Counted from the stretch's first letter, positions 36,933 to 45,134 are shown. The stretch is 64,000 bases of DNA from Pelagibacteraceae bacterium AG-430-F16 (GCA_003213015.1 QCOG01000001.1:186001-250000); one strand, 5' to 3'. Notes: generated by a model not told the origin, from the sequence alone. Translations and numbers: made by a program.

Positions 36933-37036
36933 TTATTTTTTATTTTTTTTTGAGCATAATAAGAAATTAATAAAGGAAAAATGATCAAAATAATACCTAT
37001 AATAATACATATCATTAATAAAAAATATTTCGACAT
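36914..37036 (-). CDS. 40-residue single-helix membrane peptide
   Basis: A frame of 40 codons starting with ATG at 37036. Residues ~4-27 form one membrane helix (FLLMICIIIGIILIIFPLL), followed by a basic tail (AQKKIKNK). It overlaps the start of the Yip1-like gene by 19 bp, so translation may be coupled. Too short to assign; could equally be chance reading in an AT-rich spacer. Confidence 0.4.
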   Translation of the reverse strand: MSKYFLLMICIIIGIILIIFPLLISYYAQKKIKNKCLDFF

Positions 37037-37053
37037 TTATTAATTAAAATAAG

Positions 37054-37081
37054 ACAGAAAAGGGAGTATCAGCTCCCTTTT
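37054..37081 (-). terminator. intrinsic terminator after the GcvT-like gene
   Basis: AAAAGGGAG (37058-37066) and CTCCCTTTT (37073-37081) form a perfect 9-bp stem with a 6-nt loop. Read on the minus strand it lies 6 bp after the stop codon of the GcvT-family gene and is followed by TTTTCTGTCTT-type sequence, as expected for rho-independent termination. Confidence 0.8.
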
Positions 37082-37086
37082 ATAAT

Positions 37087-38544
37087 TTATTTAGCTTCTC
37101 TTGTATTAGGATTGTATGACTCTGTGAAAGGTATATCAACGATCACAGCATCAACTGGTTCATTTCCCTTTTCACAATATTTCTTTGGAAGATGAATTTT
37201 AAATTTTCTACCAACTTTGCCAATTGGAAATCCATTTTTATTCAAAGTTCCATCGAACGGCACGTACCCCATTGCAATATTAGTTCCTTTTTCAGGATGG
37301 TACCAAGGTGATGTAACAAATCCTACTGGATTTTTTCCATCCTCTGAGATTAACCAAAAATCTGGTGCATATTCCTCAATTGGTTTTCCTCCAAGTTCCA
37401 TTCCTACTAGTTGTAGTTTATAAGGTTTCCCTCCAGAGGAAATTTCGCTTTTCATTTTTTCTAAAGCTTCTTTGCCAACATAGTTACCCTGTTTTTCCCA
37501 AACACCTTTTCCAGATAATGAAACTTGATAGCCCAAGTTACATTGAAATGGATTATGCTCGTTATCCATGTCTTGACCCCATGATAAGATACCTGCTTGT
37601 ATTCTTCTGTGGTGAGCAGGAGCTATAACCATAAGATTGTGTTTTTTTCCAGCTTTTAAAACTGCATTCCACATATCCTCTGCATATAAAGTTGCATTTC
37701 TTAAATAAATTTCATATCCAGCTTCACCTGAAAAACCTGATTGTGAAATAACACAACTTCTCCCACCAACTTTTGCTTCAGCTAATCCATAAAAAGGCAT
37801 ATTGTCTAAATCAACTTGATTTCCAATTAAATCGTTCATTAACGCCTTTGATTTAGGACCTTGAATTTGAACTGGACATGCATCTATCTCATCAATTTCT
37901 ACATTAAATCTTTTGTCAGCGTTCACACCCTGTAGATAAAGACCAATATCACTATCCGACAAACTAAACCAAAATTCATCTTCAGCTATTCTTAATAATA
38001 TAGGATCGTTTAAGACGCCACCTTTGTAGTTACATAAAATTACATATCTAGCACGCATTGGAGAAATTTTTGATGCATCTCTCGTAATAACATAGTCAGT
38101 AAATTTTTCAGCATCTGGACCCTTAACTCTTATTTGTCTTTCAACTGCCACGTTCCACATTGTTACGTGTTTTTTAATAGCTTCATATTCAACCATTGCC
38201 CCACCTTTTTCAGGTTTTACATAACCACGTGGATGATAAATTCTGTTGTAAACAGTTGCTCTCCAACATCCAGCTTTCATAGATAAATGCCAGTAAGGGG
38301 ATTTTCTAACTCTTGTAGAAATTAACATTTCAACTTGAGTTGGACCACTTTGTCTTAAATTGTAAGGAACATGTCTATCAGATTGATCAACAGCAGTAGA
38401 GTGAGAAACTTTCGAATAATTTACCTTTTCGATTATTCTACCTTTTGATTTTGGCTTACTGATTTTCTTAGATTTTACTTTAGTTACTTTTTTTAACTTT
38501 CTTTTTTTTGAACTTACTTTATTCCTTTTCTTTTTTTTAGGCAT
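37087..38544 (-). CDS. GcvT-family (DmdA-like) methyltransferase with lysine-rich N-terminal tail
   Basis: A 485-residue folate-dependent methyl/aminomethyltransferase-fold protein. Residues 1-40 are a tail with 18 Lys and 3 Arg, then a GcvT core: MWNVAVERQIRVKGPDAEKF, the YVILCNYKGGVLNDP segment and GFSGEAGYEIYL, which bind folate and substrate in this family. It is not a clear match to glycine-cleavage T-protein (no gcvH or gcvP nearby). The adjacent MTHFR-like gene implies that the methyl group ends as 5-methyl-THF and is then oxidised. DmdA-like demethylation of a methylated sulfur, nitrogen or oxygen compound is the best guess; substrate not known. Confidence 0.8.
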   Translation of the reverse strand: MPKKKKRNKVSSKKRKLKKVTKVKSKKISKPKSKGRIIEKVNYSKVSHSTAVDQSDRHVPYNLRQSGPTQVEMLISTRVRKSPYWHLSMKAGCWRATVYNRIYHPRGYVKPEKGGAMVEYEAIKKHVTMWNVAVERQIRVKGPDAEKFTDYVITRDASKISPMRARYVILCNYKGGVLNDPILLRIAEDEFWFSLSDSDIGLYLQGVNADKRFNVEIDEIDACPVQIQGPKSKALMNDLIGNQVDLDNMPFYGLAEAKVGGRSCVISQSGFSGEAGYEIYLRNATLYAEDMWNAVLKAGKKHNLMVIAPAHHRRIQAGILSWGQDMDNEHNPFQCNLGYQVSLSGKGVWEKQGNYVGKEALEKMKSEISSGGKPYKLQLVGMELGGKPIEEYAPDFWLISEDGKNPVGFVTSPWYHPEKGTNIAMGYVPFDGTLNKNGFPIGKVGRKFKIHLPKKYCEKGNEPVDAVIVDIPFTESYNPNTREAK

Positions 38545-39265
38545 AGTTGTTATCCTTTAACCATTTGTTTGTTTCCTTAAGTCCTCCAAATGTATAAATA
38601 TGAAAGTGATCTGTATGATCTTTTAATTTATCAATTAGATCATTTGGGTCCTTGGGTTTCAATAAATCTAGAGCCTTACTAAAATTAGATTTAAGGAAAT
38701 TTATGGAATTTTTTGCACCTACAATATTAGCGAATTTTATTAAGCTTGATATCTTAAGGGGCCCAGTAATTCCAACATGCACTGGCACTGTTTGTTTAGA
38801 AATAAAATCTATGATTGGCCGAGGATCAAGTAACCATTGAGTTACTATATAATCAGCATAAGGCTTTTTATCTTGCATAGCTTTTTTCAAATCTGAATCG
38901 GATATATCAGGACTCCCCTCAGGATGTCCAGCAATTCCTATCTTCATCTTCTCAAAATAACCAGTCTCTAAAAGTTGAAATGAGCTATCGAATTTACCAG
39001 TTGGTTCACGACCCCCTCCAATAATTAAAGCCTGTTTAACTCCCCCATCTTTACAAATACTTACATACTCTTTTAGCTGTTGCTCATTCTCCATTGATCT
39101 AGCAGGAAAATGGGGGATAGGGTTGAAGCCTTTCTTAACCAGCTGTACTGCTTGATTTGCTGTCTCTTTAAAATCCCCACCTGGCAACATTGTTATATAG
39201 ACATCTTTAAGTTCTGGTAAAGTTGCTAAGTCTGTTTTAGGCCCAATTTCTATAGAAAAATTCAT
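38537..39265 (-). CDS. methylenetetrahydrofolate reductase-like protein (short)
   Basis: A 242-residue TIM-barrel protein of the MetF family, shorter than the usual ~290. Visible: an N-terminal SIEIGPKT strand, ITMLPGGDFKETANQAVQLV, a PHFPARSM segment equal to the H-x-x-x-R of MetF, LIIGGGREPTG, and the IGIAGHPEGSP folate/FAD loop. It overlaps the GcvT-like gene start by 8 bp, so the two enzymes are made together, which suggests transfer of methyl-THF to the oxidising branch. A canonical MetF may exist elsewhere. Confidence 0.8.
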   Translation of the reverse strand: MNFSIEIGPKTDLATLPELKDVYITMLPGGDFKETANQAVQLVKKGFNPIPHFPARSMENEQQLKEYVSICKDGGVKQALIIGGGREPTGKFDSSFQLLETGYFEKMKIGIAGHPEGSPDISDSDLKKAMQDKKPYADYIVTQWLLDPRPIIDFISKQTVPVHVGITGPLKISSLIKFANIVGAKNSINFLKSNFSKALDLLKPKDPNDLIDKLKDHTDHFHIYTFGGLKETNKWLKDNNYA

Positions 39266-39341
39266 TTACAGAATTATTATCTATTTTTAATTTGTGTGTC
39301 TATAAAATATAATTAACAGAAATAAATTTATTAATTTAAAA

Positions 39342-39971
39342 ATGGCCCAAAAAGACGTTGGAAATAAAGTCCCTTTACACACTCTAAAGAAAGTTGAGGA
39401 TGTTGCCGCCTATTACGACGATTGGGCACTTAATAATAAGTATGATAAAGATATGGAGGATTGGAATTATACTGGACCAAAAGAAACTTCCGAAACATTC
39501 AACAAATATCAAAAAAATAAATATGTTAAAATATTTGATGCTGGTTGTGGAACTGGTTTAGTTGCAGTCGAGCTAAAAAAAATGGGTTACCAAAATTTTT
39601 ATGGAGCCGATATATCACAAAAATTGTTAGATTTAGCACCACAAGGTCTTTACAAATCTTTAGAGAGGATTGATTTAAACAAAAAATTGATATACGAGGA
39701 TGATAAATTTGACTCAGTATTTTGTGTTGGAACATTTACATTTGGGCATGTGAAACCTAATGCTTTGGATGAATTTATAAGAATTACAAAAAAAAACGGT
39801 TTAATTTGTTTCACAATTAATGTTGGTGTCTTTAAGGATTATGGTTTTGATAAAAAAATTAATGATTTAATAGATAATAACAAATGGGAAAAACTTGAAT
39901 TTTTTAAATCAAACTACTTATCTAGCAAAGATGTAAATGCTTGGCTAGGAATATATAAAGTTACAAAATAA
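39342..39971 (+). CDS. class I SAM-dependent methyltransferase
   Basis: A 209-residue methyltransferase. Motif I is FDAGCGTGLVAVEL (residues ~65-78), followed by YGADISQKLLDLA (acidic residue binding the ribose) and SVFCVGTFTFGHVKPNALDEF (motif post-II). The N-terminal VAAYYDDWA resembles the opening of UbiE/Coq5-type or Williams-Beuren-type small-molecule methyltransferases. It is the first gene of a tight operon (39342-43900). The next gene, a P-loop kinase, starts 5 bp later. Target unknown. Confidence 0.82.
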   Translation: MAQKDVGNKVPLHTLKKVEDVAAYYDDWALNNKYDKDMEDWNYTGPKETSETFNKYQKNKYVKIFDAGCGTGLVAVELKKMGYQNFYGADISQKLLDLAPQGLYKSLERIDLNKKLIYEDDKFDSVFCVGTFTFGHVKPNALDEFIRITKKNGLICFTINVGVFKDYGFDKKINDLIDNNKWEKLEFFKSNYLSSKDVNAWLGIYKVTK

Positions 39972-39976
39972 TTAGT

Positions 39977-40399
39977 ATGAATCTAAAAATAATTTTAATA
40001 ATGGGCTTACCTGGTGCTGGCAAAACAACTCTTGCTGATGCGCTCGCTAAAAAAATTGAGGCAAAGAGACTTAATGCTGATGAAGTAAGAAAAAAGGCTA
40101 ATGATTGGGATTTTTCCAAGGAAGGAAGAAAGAGACAAGCAAAAAGAATGTCAGACTTTGCACTTAAATTTAAGAATGATGGTAATAATGTCATTGCTGA
40201 TTTTATATGTCCTACTCCCGAGGCACGTAAATTATTTCCAGCAGACTATATAATTTGGGTTGATACAATTAAATCAGGAAGATTTGATGATACAAATAAA
40301 ATGTTTGTTAAACCTGAAAAATTTGATTTTCATGTTACATCACAAAATGCTAAGGAATGGTCTGAGAAAATTTTTACAGAATTAAATAAAAATGTATAA
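39977..40399 (+). CDS. small P-loop kinase, adenylylsulfate kinase-like
   Basis: A 140-residue kinase with Walker A GLPGAGKTTLADAL near the N-terminus and a LNADEVRKKANDWDFS segment like the start of CysC. It is about 50 residues shorter than CysC and lacks that family's conserved FTGIDSPYE-type end, so APS may not be the substrate. SAR11 strains are known to lack assimilatory sulfate reduction, which also argues against a standard role. It overlaps the nucleotidyltransferase gene by 8 bp. Confidence 0.72.
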   Translation: MNLKIILIMGLPGAGKTTLADALAKKIEAKRLNADEVRKKANDWDFSKEGRKRQAKRMSDFALKFKNDGNNVIADFICPTPEARKLFPADYIIWVDTIKSGRFDDTNKMFVKPEKFDFHVTSQNAKEWSEKIFTELNKNV

Positions 40400-40763
40400 A
40401 TGGGATAATAAAAAACCAACAGCGCAAATGTTAGGAAGGTGGCAGCCTTTTCATGATGGACATTATGCTTTGTTTGAAGAAATAATTAAAAAAACTGGCC
40501 AAGTATGCATTCAAATACGTGATGTGCAAGGTGTAGATGATAATCCATTTGACTTTGAAACAGTGAAAAAGAAAATTGAAGACAGATTAAATCCAAAATA
40601 TGAGGGAAGGTTTAAAATAGTGCTTGTCCCTAATATTACAAATATATGTTATGGAAGAGGAGTGGGTTATAAAATTGAGGAGATAGTATTAGACGAAGAA
40701 ACCCAGAAAATATCAGCAACTAAAATTAGAGCAAAAATGCGAGAAGATGGAGAGCTTAAATAA
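40392..40763 (+). CDS. small HxGH nucleotidyltransferase
   Basis: A 123-residue protein with GRWQPFHDGHYALFEE (HxGH motif, residues ~16-31) and the second signature ISATKIRAKM near the end, typical of the cytidylyltransferase/NMN adenylyltransferase superfamily. It transfers AMP or CMP to a phosphate on a small molecule. The preceding P-loop kinase could make that phosphate, giving a kinase plus nucleotidyltransferase pair. It is shorter than NadD or NadM proteins and cannot be assigned to either. Confidence 0.72.
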   Translation: MYKWDNKKPTAQMLGRWQPFHDGHYALFEEIIKKTGQVCIQIRDVQGVDDNPFDFETVKKKIEDRLNPKYEGRFKIVLVPNITNICYGRGVGYKIEEIVLDEETQKISATKIRAKMREDGELK

Positions 40764-40764
40764 A

Positions 40765-41538
40765 ATGACAGTTGTTATTAAGGATAATGGTTTTGGAATT
40801 AAAAATATAATTATTAACGAACCTAAAACTTATAATTCCCTATCCTTCAAAACATTAAAAATATTGATAGATACTTTTAAAAGATTAGAAAGGGATAATA
40901 AAACTAGAGTGATAGTTTTAAGTGGAAATGGCAAAGGTTTTAGCGCAGGTCACAATCTTAAAGAGGTAAAAAATTTAAAAGTTAGATCCAAATATTTAAA
41001 ATTATTTAATCTTTGCTCAAAATTAATGCTCAACATTGTTGAAGGAAGAAAACCTGTAATTGCTAAAGTCCATGGTTCTGCATTTGCAGCAGGGTGTCAA
41101 TTAGCAGCGAGTTGTGACCTGGCTTATGCATCAACAGATGCAAAATTTGCTACCCCAGGAGTAAACATAGGTTTATTTTGTAGTACACCAATGGTGGCTG
41201 TAAGTAGAAAAATTGGAAAAAAAAGGATGATGAAAATGTTGTTAACAGGTGAGCCCATCAGTGCAAGTTATGCAAAAGAGATTGGTTTAATAAATGACTA
41301 TTTTCCAAAAAAGAAATTAAATTCAAAAGTATTAGAAGTCGCAAAACTAATTTCAACAAAATCAAATTTGTCAATAAAAATTGGAAAAAAAGCATTCTAT
41401 AAACAATTAGAAATGCCTCTAAAAAAAGCTTACGCATACACAAGTAAAATGATGACATTGAATATGATGTCAATGGATGCAAGAGAGGGAATTTCAGCAT
41501 TTTTAGAAAAAAGGAAACCTAATTGGAAAAATAAATGA
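40765..41538 (+). CDS. enoyl-CoA hydratase/isomerase family protein
   Basis: A 257-residue crotonase-fold protein. Oxyanion-hole segments: SGNGKGFSAGHNLKEV (residues ~52-67) and HGSAFAAGCQLAASCDLAYA (~104-123), and the catalytic-region FATPGVNIGLFCSTP. The usual Glu positions are partly replaced (no clear E in the GxFCSTP part), so it may be an isomerase or hydrolase rather than a hydratase. The ATG at 40765, with a GGAGAG ribosome-binding site 10 bp upstream, is preferred to ATG 40747, which lies inside the previous gene. Confidence 0.83.
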   Translation: MTVVIKDNGFGIKNIIINEPKTYNSLSFKTLKILIDTFKRLERDNKTRVIVLSGNGKGFSAGHNLKEVKNLKVRSKYLKLFNLCSKLMLNIVEGRKPVIAKVHGSAFAAGCQLAASCDLAYASTDAKFATPGVNIGLFCSTPMVAVSRKIGKKRMMKMLLTGEPISASYAKEIGLINDYFPKKKLNSKVLEVAKLISTKSNLSIKIGKKAFYKQLEMPLKKAYAYTSKMMTLNMMSMDAREGISAFLEKRKPNWKNK

Positions 41539-41999
41539 CAAAATTAATTGAAGAAATTTTAAAAAATTCAAAAACTATTGCTATGGTAGGTGTAAGCTCT
41601 ATTAAAAAAAAAGAAGATCCGAAAAACTTAAAAAGAAAACCATCAACCATTGTAATGAAATACATGCAGGAATTTGGTTATAGGGTAATTCCAGTAAATC
41701 CTTTTGCAGAAGGTGAAATTATCTATGGTGAAAAAGTTTTCTCAAAATTAGAGGATATAAAAATTTCAATAGATATTGTTAATATTTTTAGACCTTCAAA
41801 TGAAACTCCTGATTTAGCAAAAGAGGCTGTTAAAATAAATGCGAAAGTTTTATGGCTTCAATATGGAATTAAAAACGACGCAGCAGAAAAGATAGCCTCA
41901 AATGCAAAAATGAAATATATATCAAATCGTTGTATTAAACAGGACTATCAAAACATATTTCACAAAGTTAATCCTGTTTTTCCAGCTCTTAAAAATTAA
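41535..41999 (+). CDS. CoA-binding-domain protein (YccU-like)
   Basis: A 154-residue Rossmann-like protein with IAMVGVSSIKKKEDP (residues ~14-28), the PVNPFAEGE loop and the IVNIFRPSNETPDLAKEA helix seen in succinyl-CoA synthetase alpha-like CoA-binding domains such as YccU. Stand-alone members bind CoA or acyl-CoA, with an uncertain role. It overlaps the crotonase gene by 4 bp (ATGA), consistent with a shared acyl-CoA task. Confidence 0.83.
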   Translation: MTKLIEEILKNSKTIAMVGVSSIKKKEDPKNLKRKPSTIVMKYMQEFGYRVIPVNPFAEGEIIYGEKVFSKLEDIKISIDIVNIFRPSNETPDLAKEAVKINAKVLWLQYGIKNDAAEKIASNAKMKYISNRCIKQDYQNIFHKVNPVFPALKN

Positions 42000-42003
42000 A
42001 AGT

Positions 42004-42762
42004 ATGGAAAAATTGGGAATAATTCAATCAAGAGGTCTAGGAGACATTCATATAGCTCTACCAATAGCTTTTTTTTTCAAAAAAAAAGGCTATGAAATTT
42101 ACTGGCCCATCGATGAAAAATGGATAGATCAAATGACACATTATGCTTCTTGGGTAAACTGGATTCCGTTAAAGGAATATCATGATAAAATTCACGAATT
42201 TTATTACGAATGGCCTCTTCAAAAACTTAAAGAAATAAAAGTAAATAAAATTTATTGCTTGTACTCTTTTTTGAGAACAAAACTTGAGCTATCAAAAGAG
42301 CCATACTATCATTTTGTAAGTTTTGATAGATTCAAATACTTGAAATCAAATGTTCCTTTTAATTATAAATGGAAACTCAATGAGTGCATTATAAGAGATC
42401 ATCAGCGGGAGCAAGCAATTTATGATAAATATGTTAAAAATGAGAACTACGTAGTCACCCATTTAAAAGCAAGCGATCATGTTGCTGATTTCGACAGAAC
42501 AATTATTCCGTCTGGATTCGATATTATCGAAATAAAGTATGATGGTTACGTATTGGATTGGCTGAAGGTTATTGAAAAAGCAGCAATGATTATAATGACT
42601 GATAGTGTAATGGCAAATATCACTGATCAATTAATGATAGGCAAAAAAAAATACTTTCTCCAAAAAAAAAATATTTTTTTCACACCTATCCTTAATTCAA
42701 ATTGGGAGTGGATAGAAAATAAGAATATGAATCCAAAAAGCATTATAAGGAAAAAAATATAA
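42004..42762 (+). CDS. heptosyltransferase-like (GT9-type fold) protein of unknown role
   Basis: A 252-residue protein that opens with GIIQSRGLGDIHIALPIAFFF, close to the GDxxxxxP loop of ADP-heptose-type GT9 glycosyltransferases, and ends with a region (MIIMTDSVMANITDQLMIG) resembling their donor-binding site. The middle is not recognised and the protein is ~80 residues shorter than WaaC/WaaF. It may work on surface sugars or be a degenerate relative. It shares its last base with the msrA start. Confidence 0.6.
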   Translation: MEKLGIIQSRGLGDIHIALPIAFFFKKKGYEIYWPIDEKWIDQMTHYASWVNWIPLKEYHDKIHEFYYEWPLQKLKEIKVNKIYCLYSFLRTKLELSKEPYYHFVSFDRFKYLKSNVPFNYKWKLNECIIRDHQREQAIYDKYVKNENYVVTHLKASDHVADFDRTIIPSGFDIIEIKYDGYVLDWLKVIEKAAMIIMTDSVMANITDQLMIGKKKYFLQKKNIFFTPILNSNWEWIENKNMNPKSIIRKKI

Positions 42763-43334
42763 TGCTTAGATTCTTTTTAATAATTTTTATTTTGTTTCAC
42801 AATAATGCTTTTTCTGAAACTATTAAAAAAACTTATTTTGGTGGTGGATGTTTTTGGTGTATGGAGGAGGTTTTTGATAAAATTAATGGTGTTATGAATG
42901 TAACTTCTGGTTACTCGGGTGGAACGAAACCTAACCCAACCTACAAAGAAGTGACATATGGCAATACTGGTCATATTGAGGTGATTGAAATATCTTATGA
43001 CTCAAAGAAGACCAACTTTAAGGAATTGTTGAATATTTTTTGGAAAAACATTGATCCTTTTGATGCCGCAGGTCAATTTTGCGACAAAGGTTACAGTTAT
43101 AAATCAGCTGTATTTTATATGAGTGACAATCAAAAAAAATTGATAGAAAAAAGTATCGAAGCTATAGAAAAAGATTTTAACAATAAAGTTGTCACTTTTG
43201 TTAAAAAATTTGAAAAATTTTATCCAGCAGAGGATTATCACCAAAATTATTATCAAAAAAATTTTATAAATTACTTACTTTATAAAAAAGGGTGTGGTAG
43301 AGAAAGTAGGTTAGAAAATATCTGGCAACAATGA
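42762..43334 (+). CDS. msrA: periplasmic peptide-methionine (S)-S-oxide reductase
   Basis: A 190-residue MsrA with an N-terminal signal peptide (about residues 1-19), suggesting a periplasmic location. The active-site Cys is in YFGGGCFWCMEEVF; further conserved pieces are SGYSGGTKPNPTY, EVIEISYD, NIDPFDAAGQFCDKG and AEDYHQNYY. It repairs oxidised methionine in secreted proteins. A periplasmic reductant would be needed; the gene following it is a flavodoxin-fold oxidoreductase but that protein has no signal peptide. Confidence 0.92.
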   Translation: MLRFFLIIFILFHNNAFSETIKKTYFGGGCFWCMEEVFDKINGVMNVTSGYSGGTKPNPTYKEVTYGNTGHIEVIEISYDSKKTNFKELLNIFWKNIDPFDAAGQFCDKGYSYKSAVFYMSDNQKKLIEKSIEAIEKDFNNKVVTFVKKFEKFYPAEDYHQNYYQKNFINYLLYKKGCGRESRLENIWQQ

Positions 43335-43900
43335 AACAAATTTTTTTAATATACGGGCACTATAACGATAAATCATTCAATGCAGCAATAAGGGATACTT
43401 TTATAAAATCTTCAGAAGATAAAGGTAATAAAGTTGATTGTGTTGATCTTTATAAAGAGAAATTTAATCCAATTTTTGCAGGAGAAGAACCAGATAGCAC
43501 TGTTTTGGACCACAGAAAAAGAATTGAGAAGAGTGATGTAATTGTTCTTGTTGCTCCTATATGGAATTTCAGGATGCCTGCGATGGTTGAGGGATGGATT
43601 GATAAAGTTCTTTCTCCACCATGGGCTTTTAGTTTTAAAAAATTATTTGGTAATTATGGATATCCTATTGGAAATTTAAAAGGAAAAAAGGCAGTAGTAT
43701 TTTGTACTTACGGATCACCCCAATTTGCAATTAGAACATTCTTTTTGAATATGCCAACAAAAAGATTGAGAAGAGGGGTTTTTAATATTTGTGGAATAAC
43801 AGACGTTATTTATAAAAGATTCTTTGCAGTTCCATTTGTATCAAAAGATAAAAGAGAAAAATTTTTAGAAGAAGTAAAACGCACAGCTTCCCAAATATAA
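43331..43900 (+). CDS. flavodoxin-fold NAD(P)H oxidoreductase (KefF/NQO family)
   Basis: A 189-residue FMN/FAD flavodoxin-like protein: IYGHYNDKSFNAAI (residues ~7-20), the VLVAPIWNFRMPAMVEGWIDKVLSP region (given in part; P-x-W-x-x-x-M-P-A contact with flavin) and GKKAVVFCTYGSP. It carries two-electron transfer from NAD(P)H to quinones or similar. It overlaps msrA by 4 bp and is the last gene of the operon, ending back to back with the thioesterase gene. Confidence 0.84.
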   Translation: MKQIFLIYGHYNDKSFNAAIRDTFIKSSEDKGNKVDCVDLYKEKFNPIFAGEEPDSTVLDHRKRIEKSDVIVLVAPIWNFRMPAMVEGWIDKVLSPPWAFSFKKLFGNYGYPIGNLKGKKAVVFCTYGSPQFAIRTFFLNMPTKRLRRGVFNICGITDVIYKRFFAVPFVSKDKREKFLEEVKRTASQI

Positions 43901-44371
43901 TTATTTTTTTAATTTATTAGAAAAGATTAAATTATCATTTTTAAATTTTTGTGAGTTACTCTTAATAAATTCTTTCATAATTATAATTTTTTCACTCTCA
44001 AATTCTGAAACTTTTCTTTGATCTAAATCAACATAAAGAGATAAAATTTCAATGGTAGATGCTAAAAATTTTTTTTCTTTATGAATCATCTCAAGCTTAT
44101 ATTGCAATCTTTTTTTGTCATGATCGAAATATAGTAAATTTACATCTACTTCGTCACCCTCTTTTACTTCTTGGTTGTAAGTAATATGTGACTCAACCAC
44201 CATAGTGCTTTTTTTTGATTTCTTGGCCGACTCCTCGCCCATTTTAAATTTGTCCATTAATATTTCAGCACCAAATAAATCAAAAATTAAGACATAATAA
44301 GCCACGTTCATATGGCCATTATAATCGGTCCATTCTTTAATTATTTTCTTAGAATTTAAATAAAGCGACAT
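43901..44371 (-). CDS. 4HBT-type acyl-CoA thioesterase
   Basis: A 156-residue hotdog-fold protein with the signature TDYNGHMNVAYYVLIFD (residues ~16-32) where Asp and the HMN block form the active site. The rest, VVESHITYNQEVKEGDEVDV, fits thioesterases acting on short acyl-CoA such as carnitine- or hydroxybenzoyl-CoA type compounds. Neighbours on this strand are absent; it diverges from the DUF4864-like gene across 48 bp. Confidence 0.83.
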   Translation of the reverse strand: MSLYLNSKKIIKEWTDYNGHMNVAYYVLIFDLFGAEILMDKFKMGEESAKKSKKSTMVVESHITYNQEVKEGDEVDVNLLYFDHDKKRLQYKLEMIHKEKKFLASTIEILSLYVDLDQRKVSEFESEKIIIMKEFIKSNSQKFKNDNLIFSNKLKK

Positions 44372-44419
44372 TTTATTCGTAAAATTTATAGTATAATATT
44401 GTAAAATTAAAGTTCTATT

Positions 44420-44881
44420 ATGAACAAACTTTTATTTATCTTTTTACTCTTTTATCTTCATGTAGCGAATGTTTATTCTGATATTATTAAGCCAAACACA
44501 AAAATTGAACCTTATAACGTAGTTGAAATTCAACTGATCAGTTTAAAGAATAATGATAAACCAGATAAAGATTTTGGTATTGAACAAACGTGGGAATTCG
44601 CTCATCCAGAAAACAAAATAAATACTGGCCCATTAAATAATTTTAAAAAGATGTTAAAAAACGAAATTTACTCAATTTTGTTAAATCATAAAGATCATAA
44701 AATTGAAGAGATCTATAATAATAAGAGGATCGCAATTTACGATGTGATCATTTTGGGATCAGATAATTTTTACTATGAGTTCAAGTGGCAAGTAGAAAGG
44801 TACGATGGCAAGGGATCACTTAACAATTGTTGGTTAACTACTGCAGTTTCTAATCCAGTTTCTCTTGGAGCATCAATTTAA
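44420..44881 (+). CDS. secreted DUF4864-like protein
   Basis: A 153-residue protein with a signal peptide (residues 1-20). The body reads IEPYNVVEIQLISLKNNDKPDKDFGIEQ (in part), then FKKMLKNEIYSILLNHKD, and finishes with FKWQVERYDGKGSLNNCWLT, the layout I associate with DUF4864, whose role is unknown. A cystatin/NTF2-like fold is plausible. It is followed 3 bp later by a small membrane protein. Confidence 0.65.
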   Translation: MNKLLFIFLLFYLHVANVYSDIIKPNTKIEPYNVVEIQLISLKNNDKPDKDFGIEQTWEFAHPENKINTGPLNNFKKMLKNEIYSILLNHKDHKIEEIYNNKRIAIYDVIILGSDNFYYEFKWQVERYDGKGSLNNCWLTTAVSNPVSLGASI

Positions 44882-44884
44882 ATT

Positions 44885-45088
44885 ATGAAAAAACCGAAAT
44901 ATGAAAATCGTATTCTTATTCTTATGCTTATACTTTGTGTTCCACCTATTTTGACCACCCAAATAACTTGGTACTATTTTGGTCAGGAGATTGGTCTCAA
45001 CTGTGGAATTGTGGTAGGCATAATTAGCGTGAGTGTCGCAGCTTATTTGTTGTTTCAATTAGATTGGAGAGAGCCAGACGACGACTAA
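44885..45088 (+). CDS. 67-residue membrane protein with two helices
   Basis: A 67-residue protein: a basic start (MKKPKYENR), hydrophobic helix one at ~10-32, helix two at ~38-58, and an acidic end (WREPDDD). It probably inserts as a hairpin with both ends inside. No family is recognised. It lies 3 bp after the DUF4864-like gene and 46 bp before the DMGDH-like gene. Confidence 0.6.
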   Translation: MKKPKYENRILILMLILCVPPILTTQITWYYFGQEIGLNCGIVVGIISVSVAAYLLFQLDWREPDDD

Positions 45089-45134
45089 TAGAATTTTGTT
45101 TCGTTCGTTTTAAAAATCTTGTAGAAATCTATAA

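Noticed and set aside
39266..39341. SAM or glycine riboswitch in the leader of the MTHFR/GcvT-like pair
   Set aside because: The 76-bp gap is shared with a divergent gene and shows no conserved SAM or glycine aptamer core.
39977..40763. Sulfate activation (CysC plus ATP sulfurylase)
   Set aside because: The nucleotidyltransferase is far too small for ATP sulfurylase and the kinase lacks CysC end motifs.
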